This document shows positions 18,822 through 26,852 of a DNA stretch of 64,000 nucleotides, in pieces. Position 1 is the stretch's first letter. Each line of letters starts with the position of its first letter. The notes beneath the pieces are model-generated. The model had not been told where the DNA came from and searched no databases. It saw only the letters and a program-made list of their open reading frames with translations. Both the position numbers and the translations under genes were made by a program. Source of the DNA: Vibrio xiamenensis (GTDB lineage Bacteria > Pseudomonadota > Gammaproteobacteria > Enterobacterales > Vibrionaceae); NCBI RefSeq assembly GCF_900100015.1, contig NZ_FNDD01000024.1:23514-87513 (forward strand), written 5' to 3'.

Positions 18822-19550
18822 TTATTCAGCTTCTACGAAACCGTCTTTTTCAGCAATTTCTGCTACGTCGTTGTTACGACCTTCAGTTACTGCAGATGCA
18901 GCAGCGTTTAGGTAAAGCTGTACTGCACGGATCGCATCGTCGTTACCTGGGATGATGTAGTCAACGCCGTCTGGGTTAGAGTTAGTATCTACCACAGCGA
19001 AAACTGGGATACCTAGGTTGTTCGCTTCTTTGATCGCGATGTGCTCGTGATCAGCGTCGATAACGAATAGAGCGTCAGGTAGACCGCCCATATCTTTGAT
19101 ACCACCAAGAGATTTCTCTAGCTTCTCCATTTCGCGAGTACGCATTAGAGCTTCTTTCTTAGTTAGTTTATCAAAAGTACCGTCTTGAGATTGAGCTTCA
19201 AGATCTTTAAGACGCTTGATAGACTGACGTACAGTTTTGTAGTTAGTCAGCATACCACCCAACCAACGGTTGTTTACGTAGTATTGGTTGCTAGCGATAG
19301 CAGCTTCTTTAACAGCTTCAGATGCAGCGCGTTTAGTACCTACGAAAAGAACTTTACCTTTTTTGTCGCCAATTTTGTGAAGCTCAGCTAGAGCGTCATT
19401 GAACATAGGTACAGTTTTTTCTAGGTTGATGATGTGAACGCGGTTACGAGCGCCAAAGATGAATGGTTTCATTTTTGGGTTCCAGTAACGAGTTTGGTGA
19501 CCGAAGTGAACACCAGCTTTCAGCATATCGCGCATTGATACAGTTGCCAT
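18822..19550 (-). CDS. rpsB: 30S ribosomal protein S2
   Basis: Small-subunit ribosomal protein near the neck of the 30S particle; in E. coli it represses its own operon by binding the mRNA leader. I start at ATG 19550 (MATVSMRDML) with AGAGG upstream, giving 242 residues. An in-frame extension of 11 residues would run into the leader and match no family N-terminus. FGHQTRYWNPKM and FVGTKRAASE are typical S2 segments. First gene of rpsB-tsf. Confidence 0.98.
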   Translation of the reverse strand: MATVSMRDMLKAGVHFGHQTRYWNPKMKPFIFGARNRVHIINLEKTVPMFNDALAELHKIGDKKGKVLFVGTKRAASEAVKEAAIASNQYYVNNRWLGGMLTNYKTVRQSIKRLKDLEAQSQDGTFDKLTKKEALMRTREMEKLEKSLGGIKDMGGLPDALFVIDADHEHIAIKEANNLGIPVFAVVDTNSNPDGVDYIIPGNDDAIRAVQLYLNAAASAVTEGRNNDVAEIAEKDGFVEAE

Positions 19551-19727
19551 TTTAAAATCCTCTATGGGGTTAGGCCTCCACATTCCCCATGAATCCGACC
19601 CTGCCTATCAGACGGGCACCCCGGAACATGTGTCGGAATGTGTGTGATTTAAAGAATAAGTTCGTTGGAATTGAGCCGCATCGCCCTTACGGAAGAAAAA
19701 CGGACCAAAGTTCCGGCGCGCTTTATA
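19551..19727 (-). promoter_or_regulatory. rpsB promoter and S2 leader
   Basis: TATAAA (plus 19722-19727) is followed on the minus strand by a GC-rich discriminator GCGCGCC, typical of stringently controlled ribosomal promoters. The predicted start near 19714 gives a leader of about 165 bases. It contains GC-rich pairing segments (for example the GGGGTGCCCG area near 19610-19625) and likely serves S2 autoregulation, as known for gammaproteobacterial rpsB. The fold was not computed. Confidence 0.55.
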
Positions 19728-19837
19728 TCATATTTTCACTAGAACTGGCTAGAAAAAGTTTGCGCCTTCAGTCCAACCTTAGCCAATATTAACCCGCTAA
19801 GCCGTCGATTTAACTGACTTGTTAAAAACAAGACAAA

Positions 19838-19866
19838 TACACATTCTCATCGCTTCCTGATAGAAT
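19838..19866 (+). promoter_or_regulatory. Candidate promoter of map
   Basis: TACACA, exactly 17 bases, TAGAAT on the plus strand. The start site would be near 19873, about 43 bases before the map ATG. Confidence 0.45.
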
Positions 19867-19915
19867 GCGCGCAATCACACCAAGCCTGTGTAATAGAATT
19901 AGTAGAGAAAGCCAT

Positions 19916-20794
19916 ATGTCCATCAAAATTAAGACTGCAGAAGAAATCGAACGCATGCGCATTGCTTGTGCACTTGCCGCCGAAATTCTTGAGATGATCG
20001 AACCTTATATTAAAGAAGGTGTCACCACCGAAGAGCTCAATCAGATCTGCCATGATTACGCCCTAGAAAAAGGCGCGTATTCAGCGCCACTTGATTACCA
20101 TGGTTTTCCAAAGTCGATTTGTACCTCGATCAACCACATCGTTTGCCACGGCATTCCAGCGTCACAAGACGAGGTGGGCAGCAATGGTCAAATCAAACCT
20201 GCCGTACTTAAAAGCGGCGACATCGTTAACCTCGACATCACCGTTATCGTACCTAACGATCCCGATGCAGATTTAAGCGTGCGCCCTGAAGGTTATCACG
20301 GCGATACCTCAAAAATGTTCTTGGTTGGCGATGTTTCTCCAGCAGACAAACGCCTATGTATGGTGACTCAAGAAGCACTTTACGTCGGCATGCGTACCGT
20401 GAAGCCAGGTTCAACCGTGGGTGATATCGGCACGGCTATCGAGAAATACATCAAAGAGAACAATAAGAAAAACCCTCGCCACAAATTCTCTATCGTGAAA
20501 GATTTCTGTGGTCACGGTATCGGCGCGGAATTCCACGATGAACCGCAAGTCGTACACTATCGCAACGCCGATCGCCGCGTCCTCAAAGAAGGCATGATTT
20601 TCACCATTGAGCCGATGATCAACGCGGGTAAATTTGGTGTCACGGTTGATGCTCAGGACGATTGGACGGTTTACACCGGTGACGGTAAAAATTCCGCTCA
20701 GTATGAGCACACCATTGTGGTGACCAAAGACGGCTGCGAAGTGCTGACCTTACGCAGCGAAGAAAGCATTCCACGCTTTATGAACAACGCTTAA
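19916..20794 (+). CDS. map: Type I methionine aminopeptidase
   Basis: Removes the initiator methionine from new proteins. I start at ATG 19916 (MSIKIKTAEEIERM), which has AGAGAAAG upstream; the longer in-frame form lacks a ribosome site. It has 292 residues, longer than the 264 of E. coli. The metal ligands are visible in NLDITVI, GDTSKMF, GHGIG, EPM and QYEHT. Most of the extra length is an insertion (VPNDPDADLSVRPE) between the two aspartate ligands, plus a longer C-terminal part. It is divergent from rpsB and followed by a terminator, then glnD. Confidence 0.96.
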   Translation: MSIKIKTAEEIERMRIACALAAEILEMIEPYIKEGVTTEELNQICHDYALEKGAYSAPLDYHGFPKSICTSINHIVCHGIPASQDEVGSNGQIKPAVLKSGDIVNLDITVIVPNDPDADLSVRPEGYHGDTSKMFLVGDVSPADKRLCMVTQEALYVGMRTVKPGSTVGDIGTAIEKYIKENNKKNPRHKFSIVKDFCGHGIGAEFHDEPQVVHYRNADRRVLKEGMIFTIEPMINAGKFGVTVDAQDDWTVYTGDGKNSAQYEHTIVVTKDGCEVLTLRSEESIPRFMNNA

Positions 20795-20801
20795 CGATTT
20801 T

Positions 20802-20830
20802 AATATCCCCGCTTGCGGGGATATTTTTTT
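20802..20830 (+). terminator. Intrinsic terminator after map
   Basis: AATATCCCCGC / GCGGGGATATT stem with a 2-base centre, followed by six further T on the plus strand. Confidence 0.85.
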
Positions 20831-20884
20831 ATCTCAACCAATTTGCTAGAGTGAGAGCCACTGCATTACAACGGAAGTAAACGC

Positions 20885-23527
20885 ATGGACGACAGTCGTA
20901 TTATGCCATATCAAGCACCTTTAACTTTTTCACAGCAACAACTTACTGTCAGTGAGTTGAAATCCCAACTTGAACAGTTTGCGAACTATCAAAAACACGC
21001 ATTTCTCAACCATCATTCTGTGACGGACCTGGTTTATGGCCGCTCAGAATACATCGATATGCTGCTCAATCGATTATGGGATCACTTCGAGTTTAATCAG
21101 CTGCCCTACTTAAGTTTGGTCGCGGTCGGCGGATACGGACGCAGCGAACTGCACCCGTTGTCAGACATCGACATTTTAGTGGTGTCGCGTAATACCCTGT
21201 CTGAAGCTGTCGCGGCAAAAATCAGCGAGTTTTTAACGCTGCTGTGGGATCTGCGTTTGGAAGTGGGCCATGCCGTACGCACCGTTAAACAGTGCGCTGA
21301 AATCGGTCGCGAAGACTTAACCGTCGCAACCAATTTACAAGAAGCGCGTTTGCTGTGTGGCTGCGAAGAGACTTTTCATCAACTTAAGCTGCAGATCCAT
21401 TCTGAATCCTTTTGGCCCAGCGAAACCTTCTATAAGGCCAAAGTACAAGAGCAAGTCGAGCGTCATGCCCGCTATCATGACACCACATACAACCTCGAAC
21501 CGGACATCAAATCTACCCCAGGGGGGCTTCGCGACATTCACACCCTAAGTTGGATAGCTCGCCGCCATTTTGGCGCGACGTCGCTGTTTGAAATGAGCCG
21601 CTTTGGATTTTTGACCGATGCCGAATATCGTGAACTGGGTGAGTGCCAGGACTTTCTTTGGCGAGTACGTTTTGCTCTGCACATTGAGCTCAAACGCTAC
21701 GACAACCGCCTCACCTTTGAACACCAAGCCAAAGTGGCAGAGCATTTAGGCTTTGTCGGTGAAGGCAATCGCGGCGTTGAAATGATGATGAAAGAGTTCT
21801 ACCGCACTTTGCGCCGCGTTGCTGAACTCAACAAAATGCTGATCAAATTGTTTGACCAAGCCATTTTGGATAACCATGTTGAAGAAGAACCAGAACTACT
21901 GAGCGAAGACTTTTTGCGTCGCGGCCATTTGATTGAGGCGCGCAAACCTGCCCTGTTCCAAGCAAGACCAGAAACGATTCTCGATATGTTTTTGCATATC
22001 GCTAATGACTCCAGCATTGAAGGCGTTTCGCCAGCAACGCTGCGTCAGCTGCGCACTGCGCGCCGACGCCTGAACAAATTCCTGCACACCATTCCTGCTG
22101 CGCGCGAAAAATTTATGGCGCTATGCCGCCACCCTAATGCGCTCAATCGCGCGTTTGGTTTGATGCACAATCTCGGCGTATTGGCTGCTTATCTTCCGCA
22201 ATGGAGCCAAATTGTCGGCCAAATGCAGTTTGACCTGTTCCATGTTTACACCGTGGATGAGCACAGCATGCGCCTGCTCAAACATATCAACATGTTTGGC
22301 TACGAAAGCAACCATGAAAAGCACCCGATTTGCTGCGAAATCTACCCCAAAATGCAGAAAAAAGAGCTTCTGATACTAGCGGCTATTTTCCATGACATCG
22401 GCAAAGGTCGCGGTGGCGACCACTCGGAAATCGGCGCAGAAGAAGGTTATGATTTTTGTATCGAACATGGCTTGTCAAAACCAGAAGCCAAATTGGTGTC
22501 GTGGTTGGTGCGCCATCACTTGTTGATGTCCGTGACCGCTCAGCGCCGCGACATCTATGACCAAGAAGTGATCACTGAATTTGCCCAGCAAGTGCGTGAT
22601 GAAGAATATCTCGATTACCTCGTATGCTTAACCGTTGCTGATATCTGCGCAACCAACCCTGAACTGTGGAACAGTTGGAAGCGGACTTTGTTGGCTGAGC
22701 TTTACTATTCGACGCAGCGCGCTCTGCGCCGCGGGCTTGAAAACCCAGTCGATGTACGAGATCGCATTCGCCACAACCAGCAAATGGCGTCTGCACTGCT
22801 GCGCAAAGAAGGTTTTCAGCTGCATGATATTGAACGTTTGTGGAAACGCCTCAAAGCGGATTACTTCCTACGTCATACGCACAAGCAAATCGCTTGGCAT
22901 TGCAGTCATATTCTTAGTCACGGCACCGCAGAGGAACCTCTGATTCTGGTAAGTAAAAAAGCGACGCGAGGCGGCACAGAAGTTTTCGTTTACTGCCCCG
23001 ACCAACATGCACTCTTTACCACTGTGGTTGCCGAGCTTGACCGTCGCAACTTCAACGTCCATGACGCCCAAGTTATGACCAGTAAAGATGGCTTCGTCCT
23101 CGATACATTCTTAGTCCTTGACCAACAAGGTGATTTTATTGAACCGAGCCGCCATGAACTGTTGATTAAGCAGCTGCAAGCGGCACTGAAAAAAGGTCAC
23201 TCAAAAGAGCTACGCACGCGTCGAATGCCTCGCCAGTTGAAACACTTTAAAGTACGAACTCAAGTGGATTTCTTACCGACCAAAAGTAAAAAACATTCGC
23301 TGCTCGAATTTGTCGCGCTTGATACTCCGGGGCTGTTAGCCACTGTGGGTGGTACCTTTGCTGATCTTGGTATTCATCTTCACGGCGCCAAAATCACCAC
23401 TATGGGCGAACGCGCAGAAGACTTATTTATTATTACGAATGATCAAGGACTTAAACTTGATGAGCAGCAACAAAATCGCTTGCGTGAACTGTTGATCGAT
23501 AACGTCGCGGAACTGGAACCGAATTAA
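20885..23527 (+). CDS. glnD: Bifunctional uridylyltransferase/uridylyl-removing enzyme GlnD
   Basis: Nitrogen sensor that adds UMP to PII proteins when glutamine is low and removes it when glutamine is high. It has 880 residues. The nucleotidyltransferase motif is GGYGRSELHPLSDIDILV near residue 80. The HD hydrolase motif FHDIGKGRGGDHSEIG lies in the middle. Two ACT domains close the protein, about 690-760 and 800-875 (the second starts LLEFVALDTPGLLATVGG). GGAAG precedes the ATG at 20885. In E. coli glnD is followed by dapD; here a UPF0325 gene follows directly. Confidence 0.97.
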   Translation: MDDSRIMPYQAPLTFSQQQLTVSELKSQLEQFANYQKHAFLNHHSVTDLVYGRSEYIDMLLNRLWDHFEFNQLPYLSLVAVGGYGRSELHPLSDIDILVVSRNTLSEAVAAKISEFLTLLWDLRLEVGHAVRTVKQCAEIGREDLTVATNLQEARLLCGCEETFHQLKLQIHSESFWPSETFYKAKVQEQVERHARYHDTTYNLEPDIKSTPGGLRDIHTLSWIARRHFGATSLFEMSRFGFLTDAEYRELGECQDFLWRVRFALHIELKRYDNRLTFEHQAKVAEHLGFVGEGNRGVEMMMKEFYRTLRRVAELNKMLIKLFDQAILDNHVEEEPELLSEDFLRRGHLIEARKPALFQARPETILDMFLHIANDSSIEGVSPATLRQLRTARRRLNKFLHTIPAAREKFMALCRHPNALNRAFGLMHNLGVLAAYLPQWSQIVGQMQFDLFHVYTVDEHSMRLLKHINMFGYESNHEKHPICCEIYPKMQKKELLILAAIFHDIGKGRGGDHSEIGAEEGYDFCIEHGLSKPEAKLVSWLVRHHLLMSVTAQRRDIYDQEVITEFAQQVRDEEYLDYLVCLTVADICATNPELWNSWKRTLLAELYYSTQRALRRGLENPVDVRDRIRHNQQMASALLRKEGFQLHDIERLWKRLKADYFLRHTHKQIAWHCSHILSHGTAEEPLILVSKKATRGGTEVFVYCPDQHALFTTVVAELDRRNFNVHDAQVMTSKDGFVLDTFLVLDQQGDFIEPSRHELLIKQLQAALKKGHSKELRTRRMPRQLKHFKVRTQVDFLPTKSKKHSLLEFVALDTPGLLATVGGTFADLGIHLHGAKITTMGERAEDLFIITNDQGLKLDEQQQNRLRELLIDNVAELEPN

Positions 23528-23645
23528 GCGGGATCTTGTCCACAAACTTCCCGTGTCGCACGTAAAATCAGCTATCTAGTGGGAATATAGGCTGCTAAAG
23601 TAAGGTTATTGAAGATTGTTTAATCACTCAACGACGAGGTCGCCT

Positions 23646-24029
23646 ATGTTTCCACACCTCACGGCTCTTGGGATTCAAGATCCGCAACAAATTGAGCGTT
23701 ATAGTCTGCGCCAAGAAGCACATAAGGACGTGTTGAAAGTTTACTTCCTGAAACAGAAAGGGGAGTTGTTTGCCAAAAGTGTCAAATTTAAATTTCCACG
23801 ACAAATCAAAAATGTGCTGGTTGACGGTGGGAGCAATCAATACCGTGAGATCACCGAGATCAGTCGTAGTTTAACCTTGATCATTGATGAGCTAAACAAG
23901 ATAACCAAACCTGAGCAACTCTCAGATGCGGACATCAAACAAAAAATCTTAGCCGATTTAAGCCACCTTGAAAACGTGGTGTCGAATAAGATCGCCGAGA
24001 TCGAAGCGGATCTTGAAAAACTCAAATAA
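23646..24029 (+). CDS. UPF0325 family protein (YaeH-like)
   Basis: A small conserved gammaproteobacterial protein of unknown function, 127 residues. It aligns well with E. coli YaeH: IERYSLRQEAHKDVLKVYF, GELFAKSVKFKFPRQ, and the C-terminal KIAEIEADLEKLK are conserved. The C-terminal half is predicted to be helical and charged. I start at ATG 23646 with GAGG ten bases upstream, which matches the family N-terminus better than the upstream in-frame start. In E. coli yaeH follows glnD-dapD; here dapD is absent from between them. Confidence 0.9.
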   Translation: MFPHLTALGIQDPQQIERYSLRQEAHKDVLKVYFLKQKGELFAKSVKFKFPRQIKNVLVDGGSNQYREITEISRSLTLIIDELNKITKPEQLSDADIKQKILADLSHLENVVSNKIAEIEADLEKLK

Positions 24030-24039
24030 GTTTATGTGT

Positions 24040-24063
24040 AAAAAGGCTCCCTAGGGAGCCTTT
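24040..24063. terminator. Bidirectional terminator between UPF0325 gene and pgpA
   Basis: AAAAGGCTCC / GGAGCCTTT hairpin with T-runs on both strands, placed between two convergent genes. Confidence 0.8.
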
Positions 24064-24090
24064 CATATTTATAGTTCAATAGGTTGTTAC

Positions 24091-24606
24091 TTAAATCCAA
24101 AAGTAAACACCCACGCCATACAGCACGATTCCAGATACAATCCCAGCGACAATATCGTCGACCATGATGCCGAAGCCACCGTGAACGTTTTTGTCAAACC
24201 AGCTGATTGGCCAAGGCTTTAGCATATCGAAGAAGCGAAAGATCACAAAACCTGCCAATGGCCAACGCCAATCATTAAGCGGTACTTGCAGCAAAGGGAC
24301 ACAAAGCATCGTCAACCAATAGCCCGCAAATTCATCCCAAACGATTGAGCCGTGATCGTGCACTTTCATATCATCTGAGGTTTTCTGGCAAATCGTAATC
24401 CCCACAATCGAGGCAACAAACACCACCAGCAAATAGAGCACAAATGGCAGGCTAGCGAGCAGATAATAAAATGGCACCGCGGCTAACGTCCCCATCGTGC
24501 CAGGCACCACTGGCGACAAACCGCTGCCAAAGCCGGTAGCCAGTAGATGCCACGGGTTACTCAGTTTGAGTCGCTGTTTTGGGTTTTCCGAAGTCGAAAA
24601 ATTCAT
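24091..24606 (-). CDS. pgpA: Phosphatidylglycerophosphatase A
   Basis: Inner-membrane phosphatase that makes phosphatidylglycerol from phosphatidylglycerol phosphate. It has 171 residues with hydrophobic segments. Family motifs GFGSGLSPVVPGTMGTLAAVP near the N-terminus and VWDEFAGYW in the middle hold the acidic active-site residues; the C-terminal HGGFGIMVDDIVAG is also typical. It is the last gene of the nusB-thiL-pgpA group, 59 bases after thiL. Confidence 0.95.
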   Translation of the reverse strand: MNFSTSENPKQRLKLSNPWHLLATGFGSGLSPVVPGTMGTLAAVPFYYLLASLPFVLYLLVVFVASIVGITICQKTSDDMKVHDHGSIVWDEFAGYWLTMLCVPLLQVPLNDWRWPLAGFVIFRFFDMLKPWPISWFDKNVHGGFGIMVDDIVAGIVSGIVLYGVGVYFWI

Positions 24607-24665
24607 AGTTACTACGCTTTCAGTTAGTGATTTCGCTTTAAATTAGTGATGTCGTTTTGAATCGG

Positions 24666-25637
24666 CTATTTCGCTTTGAAATGGTCAAAGCCTTCTAGAT
24701 CCCAATCGATGGGTTGTCCTTGATAATCGAGTTCAAATACGCCTGTCGGACGAATTTGGCCAATACAAGTGACCTTTACGCCGCAATGCGCAAGTGCGCT
24801 CTCGATGGTTCCTTTGTTCTCTTCTGGTACCGTAAAACACAGCTCGTACTCTTCACCGCTGGTTAATGCGTATTGCAGCGCTTGAGTTGTGCCACCAACA
24901 AATTGAATTAACTCTTGAGAGATAGGCAGTAAAGCAACATCAATGTTCGCTCCGACGTTGGAGCGCTTCAAAATATGTTGCAGATCAGCAACTAAACCAT
25001 CAGAAATATCTATTGCGGAATTGGCGATTCCGAGCAAAGCTTGCCCAGCCAATACTCGCGGCGTCGAGCGATAATGGCGCTGCTCTAGTACTTCGGCAAA
25101 AGGTTTGGTGCGATTGTGCGCCTCTAAAATCACATCAAGCCCTGCCTTGCTATCGCCAAGTTGGCCCGTCACATAAATCCAATCGCCAACTTTAGCACCA
25201 CTACGCGTAAGTGCTTTTCCCTCAGGAATAGTGCCTTGCACCGTCAGGGTAATACTCAATGGACCTTTGGTGGTGTCACCACCAATTAACTGAATACCGA
25301 AATAATCTGACAGTTGGAAAAAGGCGTCGCTGAAGGCTTCAAGCCAAGCTTCGTCGACATCAGGTAACGTTAAAGCCAATGAAGCCCAACTTGGCGTTGC
25401 GCCCATCGCGGCTAAATCACTGATATTGGCAGCCAGTGCTTTATGCGCAACCCAAGCAGGATCGGCGCTGGCTAAAAAATGCGTGCCACACACTAATGTG
25501 TCCGTAGTAATCGCAATAGAAACATTGGCGGGAGAAGTCACGATTGCACAGTCATCACCGGCGGCAAGCACAACATCTTTACGCTGAGCCTGACGGCCAA
25601 CAAAATACTTTTCAATCAGGTTGAATTCACTGGACAT
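24666..25637 (-). CDS. thiL: Thiamine-monophosphate kinase
   Basis: Phosphorylates thiamine monophosphate to the active cofactor thiamine pyrophosphate. It has 323 residues of the PurM/ThiL fold. The N-terminal GDDCAIV and ITTDTLVCGTHF hold the metal and ATP contacts, followed by LAAMGATPSWASLALTLP and ISDGLVADLQHI. It is downstream of nusB but separated by a terminator-like hairpin. Confidence 0.96.
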   Translation of the reverse strand: MSSEFNLIEKYFVGRQAQRKDVVLAAGDDCAIVTSPANVSIAITTDTLVCGTHFLASADPAWVAHKALAANISDLAAMGATPSWASLALTLPDVDEAWLEAFSDAFFQLSDYFGIQLIGGDTTKGPLSITLTVQGTIPEGKALTRSGAKVGDWIYVTGQLGDSKAGLDVILEAHNRTKPFAEVLEQRHYRSTPRVLAGQALLGIANSAIDISDGLVADLQHILKRSNVGANIDVALLPISQELIQFVGGTTQALQYALTSGEEYELCFTVPEENKGTIESALAHCGVKVTCIGQIRPTGVFELDYQGQPIDWDLEGFDHFKAK

Positions 25638-25724
25638 TGTTGAGTCCTAAAATAAACAGATTATAGGCCTGAAAAGGTAAATTAAGAGTGAGTAAGGTTA
25701 CTCGCTAGTTAAAAAGTATTATCA

Positions 25725-25755
25725 CAAAAAAGGCCAGCAATTGCTGACCTTTTTC
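25725..25755 (-). terminator. Terminator-like hairpin between nusB and thiL
   Basis: AGGTCAGCAA / TTGCTGGCCT stem with one mismatch and six T on the minus strand. It would limit expression of thiL-pgpA from the rib-nusB transcript. Confidence 0.7.
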
Positions 25756-25767
25756 ATCGAAATAAGC

Positions 25768-26235
25768 TTACTTCTTACGCACATGAGGTGCGGCTTTATC
25801 GAGAACACCGTTAACAAACTTATGGCTCTCTTCAGCGGCAAAAACTTTAGCAAGTTCAATCGCTTCGTTGATGACCACTTTGTAAGGGACATCTTCGCGA
25901 CGCGTCATTTCATACATGGCTAAGCGCAACAACGCCAACTCCATCATGTCTAAGTCTTGCATTGGACGTGAAGTGTATGGACGAATTTTGCTGTCAAGCT
26001 GAGTGTGACTAAGCACCACGCCGGTTAACAGATCACGGAAGTATGCAACGTCAGTCTCTGGCTCTGATAACGCCGGTTCAGAAGCATGGTTCTCTTCTTC
26101 ATCGTACTTACCACCAGATAAGAACTGCTCTTCAATTGTGGCAACATTTTCTTTAGTAATTTGCCAAGAATAGATCGCTTGTAAAGCGAATCGACGTGCA
26201 TTACGACGTGCGGCTGGTTTCACACTGGCCCCCAT
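25768..26235 (-). CDS. nusB: Transcription antitermination protein NusB
   Basis: Binds boxA RNA with NusE (S10) and supports rRNA antitermination. It has 155 residues against 139 in E. coli; the difference is mainly an acidic insertion (KYDEEENHASEPALSEPE, about residues 43-60). The N-terminal RRNARRFALQAIYSWQ and the later VPYKVVINEAIELAKVF are typical. Its ATG shares a base with the ribH stop (TAATG), so translation is coupled; the ribH-nusB pair is widely conserved. Confidence 0.96.
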   Translation of the reverse strand: MGASVKPAARRNARRFALQAIYSWQITKENVATIEEQFLSGGKYDEEENHASEPALSEPETDVAYFRDLLTGVVLSHTQLDSKIRPYTSRPMQDLDMMELALLRLAMYEMTRREDVPYKVVINEAIELAKVFAAEESHKFVNGVLDKAAPHVRKK

Positions 26236-26705
26236 TAGGAATCAATTTCTGAAAGAACATTAACCATTTCGAGTGCGCTTAGTGCAGCCTCTGCGCCTTT
26301 ATTACCAGCCTTGGTTCCTGCGCGCTCGATAGCTTGATCTATGGTATCTACGGTCAAAACACCAAATGCAACTGGAATGCTAAATTCCAAAGACACTTGC
26401 GCTAGACCTTTATTCATTTCACTACAAACATAATCAAAGTGTGGTGTACCACCACGGATTACGCTACCCAAAGAAACGATAGCATCAAATTTGCCCGTTT
26501 TTGCGACACGTTGCGCAACAAGTGGCAATTCAACTGCACCAGGACAACGAACCACAGTGATATTGTCGTCACTGACTTGACCGTGACGCTTTAAAGTATC
26601 GATTGCACCAGACAATAGACTTTCGTTAATAAAACTGTTGAAACGAGAAATAACGATAGCAAATTTTGCGTTTGGCGCTGGGAAGCCACCCTCGATCACT
26701 TTCAT
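26235..26705 (-). CDS. ribH: 6,7-dimethyl-8-ribityllumazine synthase
   Basis: Condenses the RibB product (3,4-dihydroxy-2-butanone 4-phosphate) with the pyrimidine product of RibD; the lumazine goes to RibE. I start at ATG 26705 (MKVIEGGFPAPNAKF) with AAGGA upstream, giving 156 residues, the usual length. GAVELPLVAQ and SLGSVIRGGTPHFDYVC contain the active-site residues, including the histidine. An in-frame start further upstream would add 17 residues with no family match. Confidence 0.97.
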   Translation of the reverse strand: MKVIEGGFPAPNAKFAIVISRFNSFINESLLSGAIDTLKRHGQVSDDNITVVRCPGAVELPLVAQRVAKTGKFDAIVSLGSVIRGGTPHFDYVCSEMNKGLAQVSLEFSIPVAFGVLTVDTIDQAIERAGTKAGNKGAEAALSALEMVNVLSEIDS

Positions 26706-26852
26706 AAGCTTTCCTTTAACTATGTTCATCAAGTGAGAATCGCCGGATTCTAGCACAAATTTGTGAGCAATATCTAATGGTATTTGCCAATCTACAAGGC
26801 GTATACATCGGCGATTTAGAAATGGAAAAGGAAGCGCAACGCTTCCTTTCGA

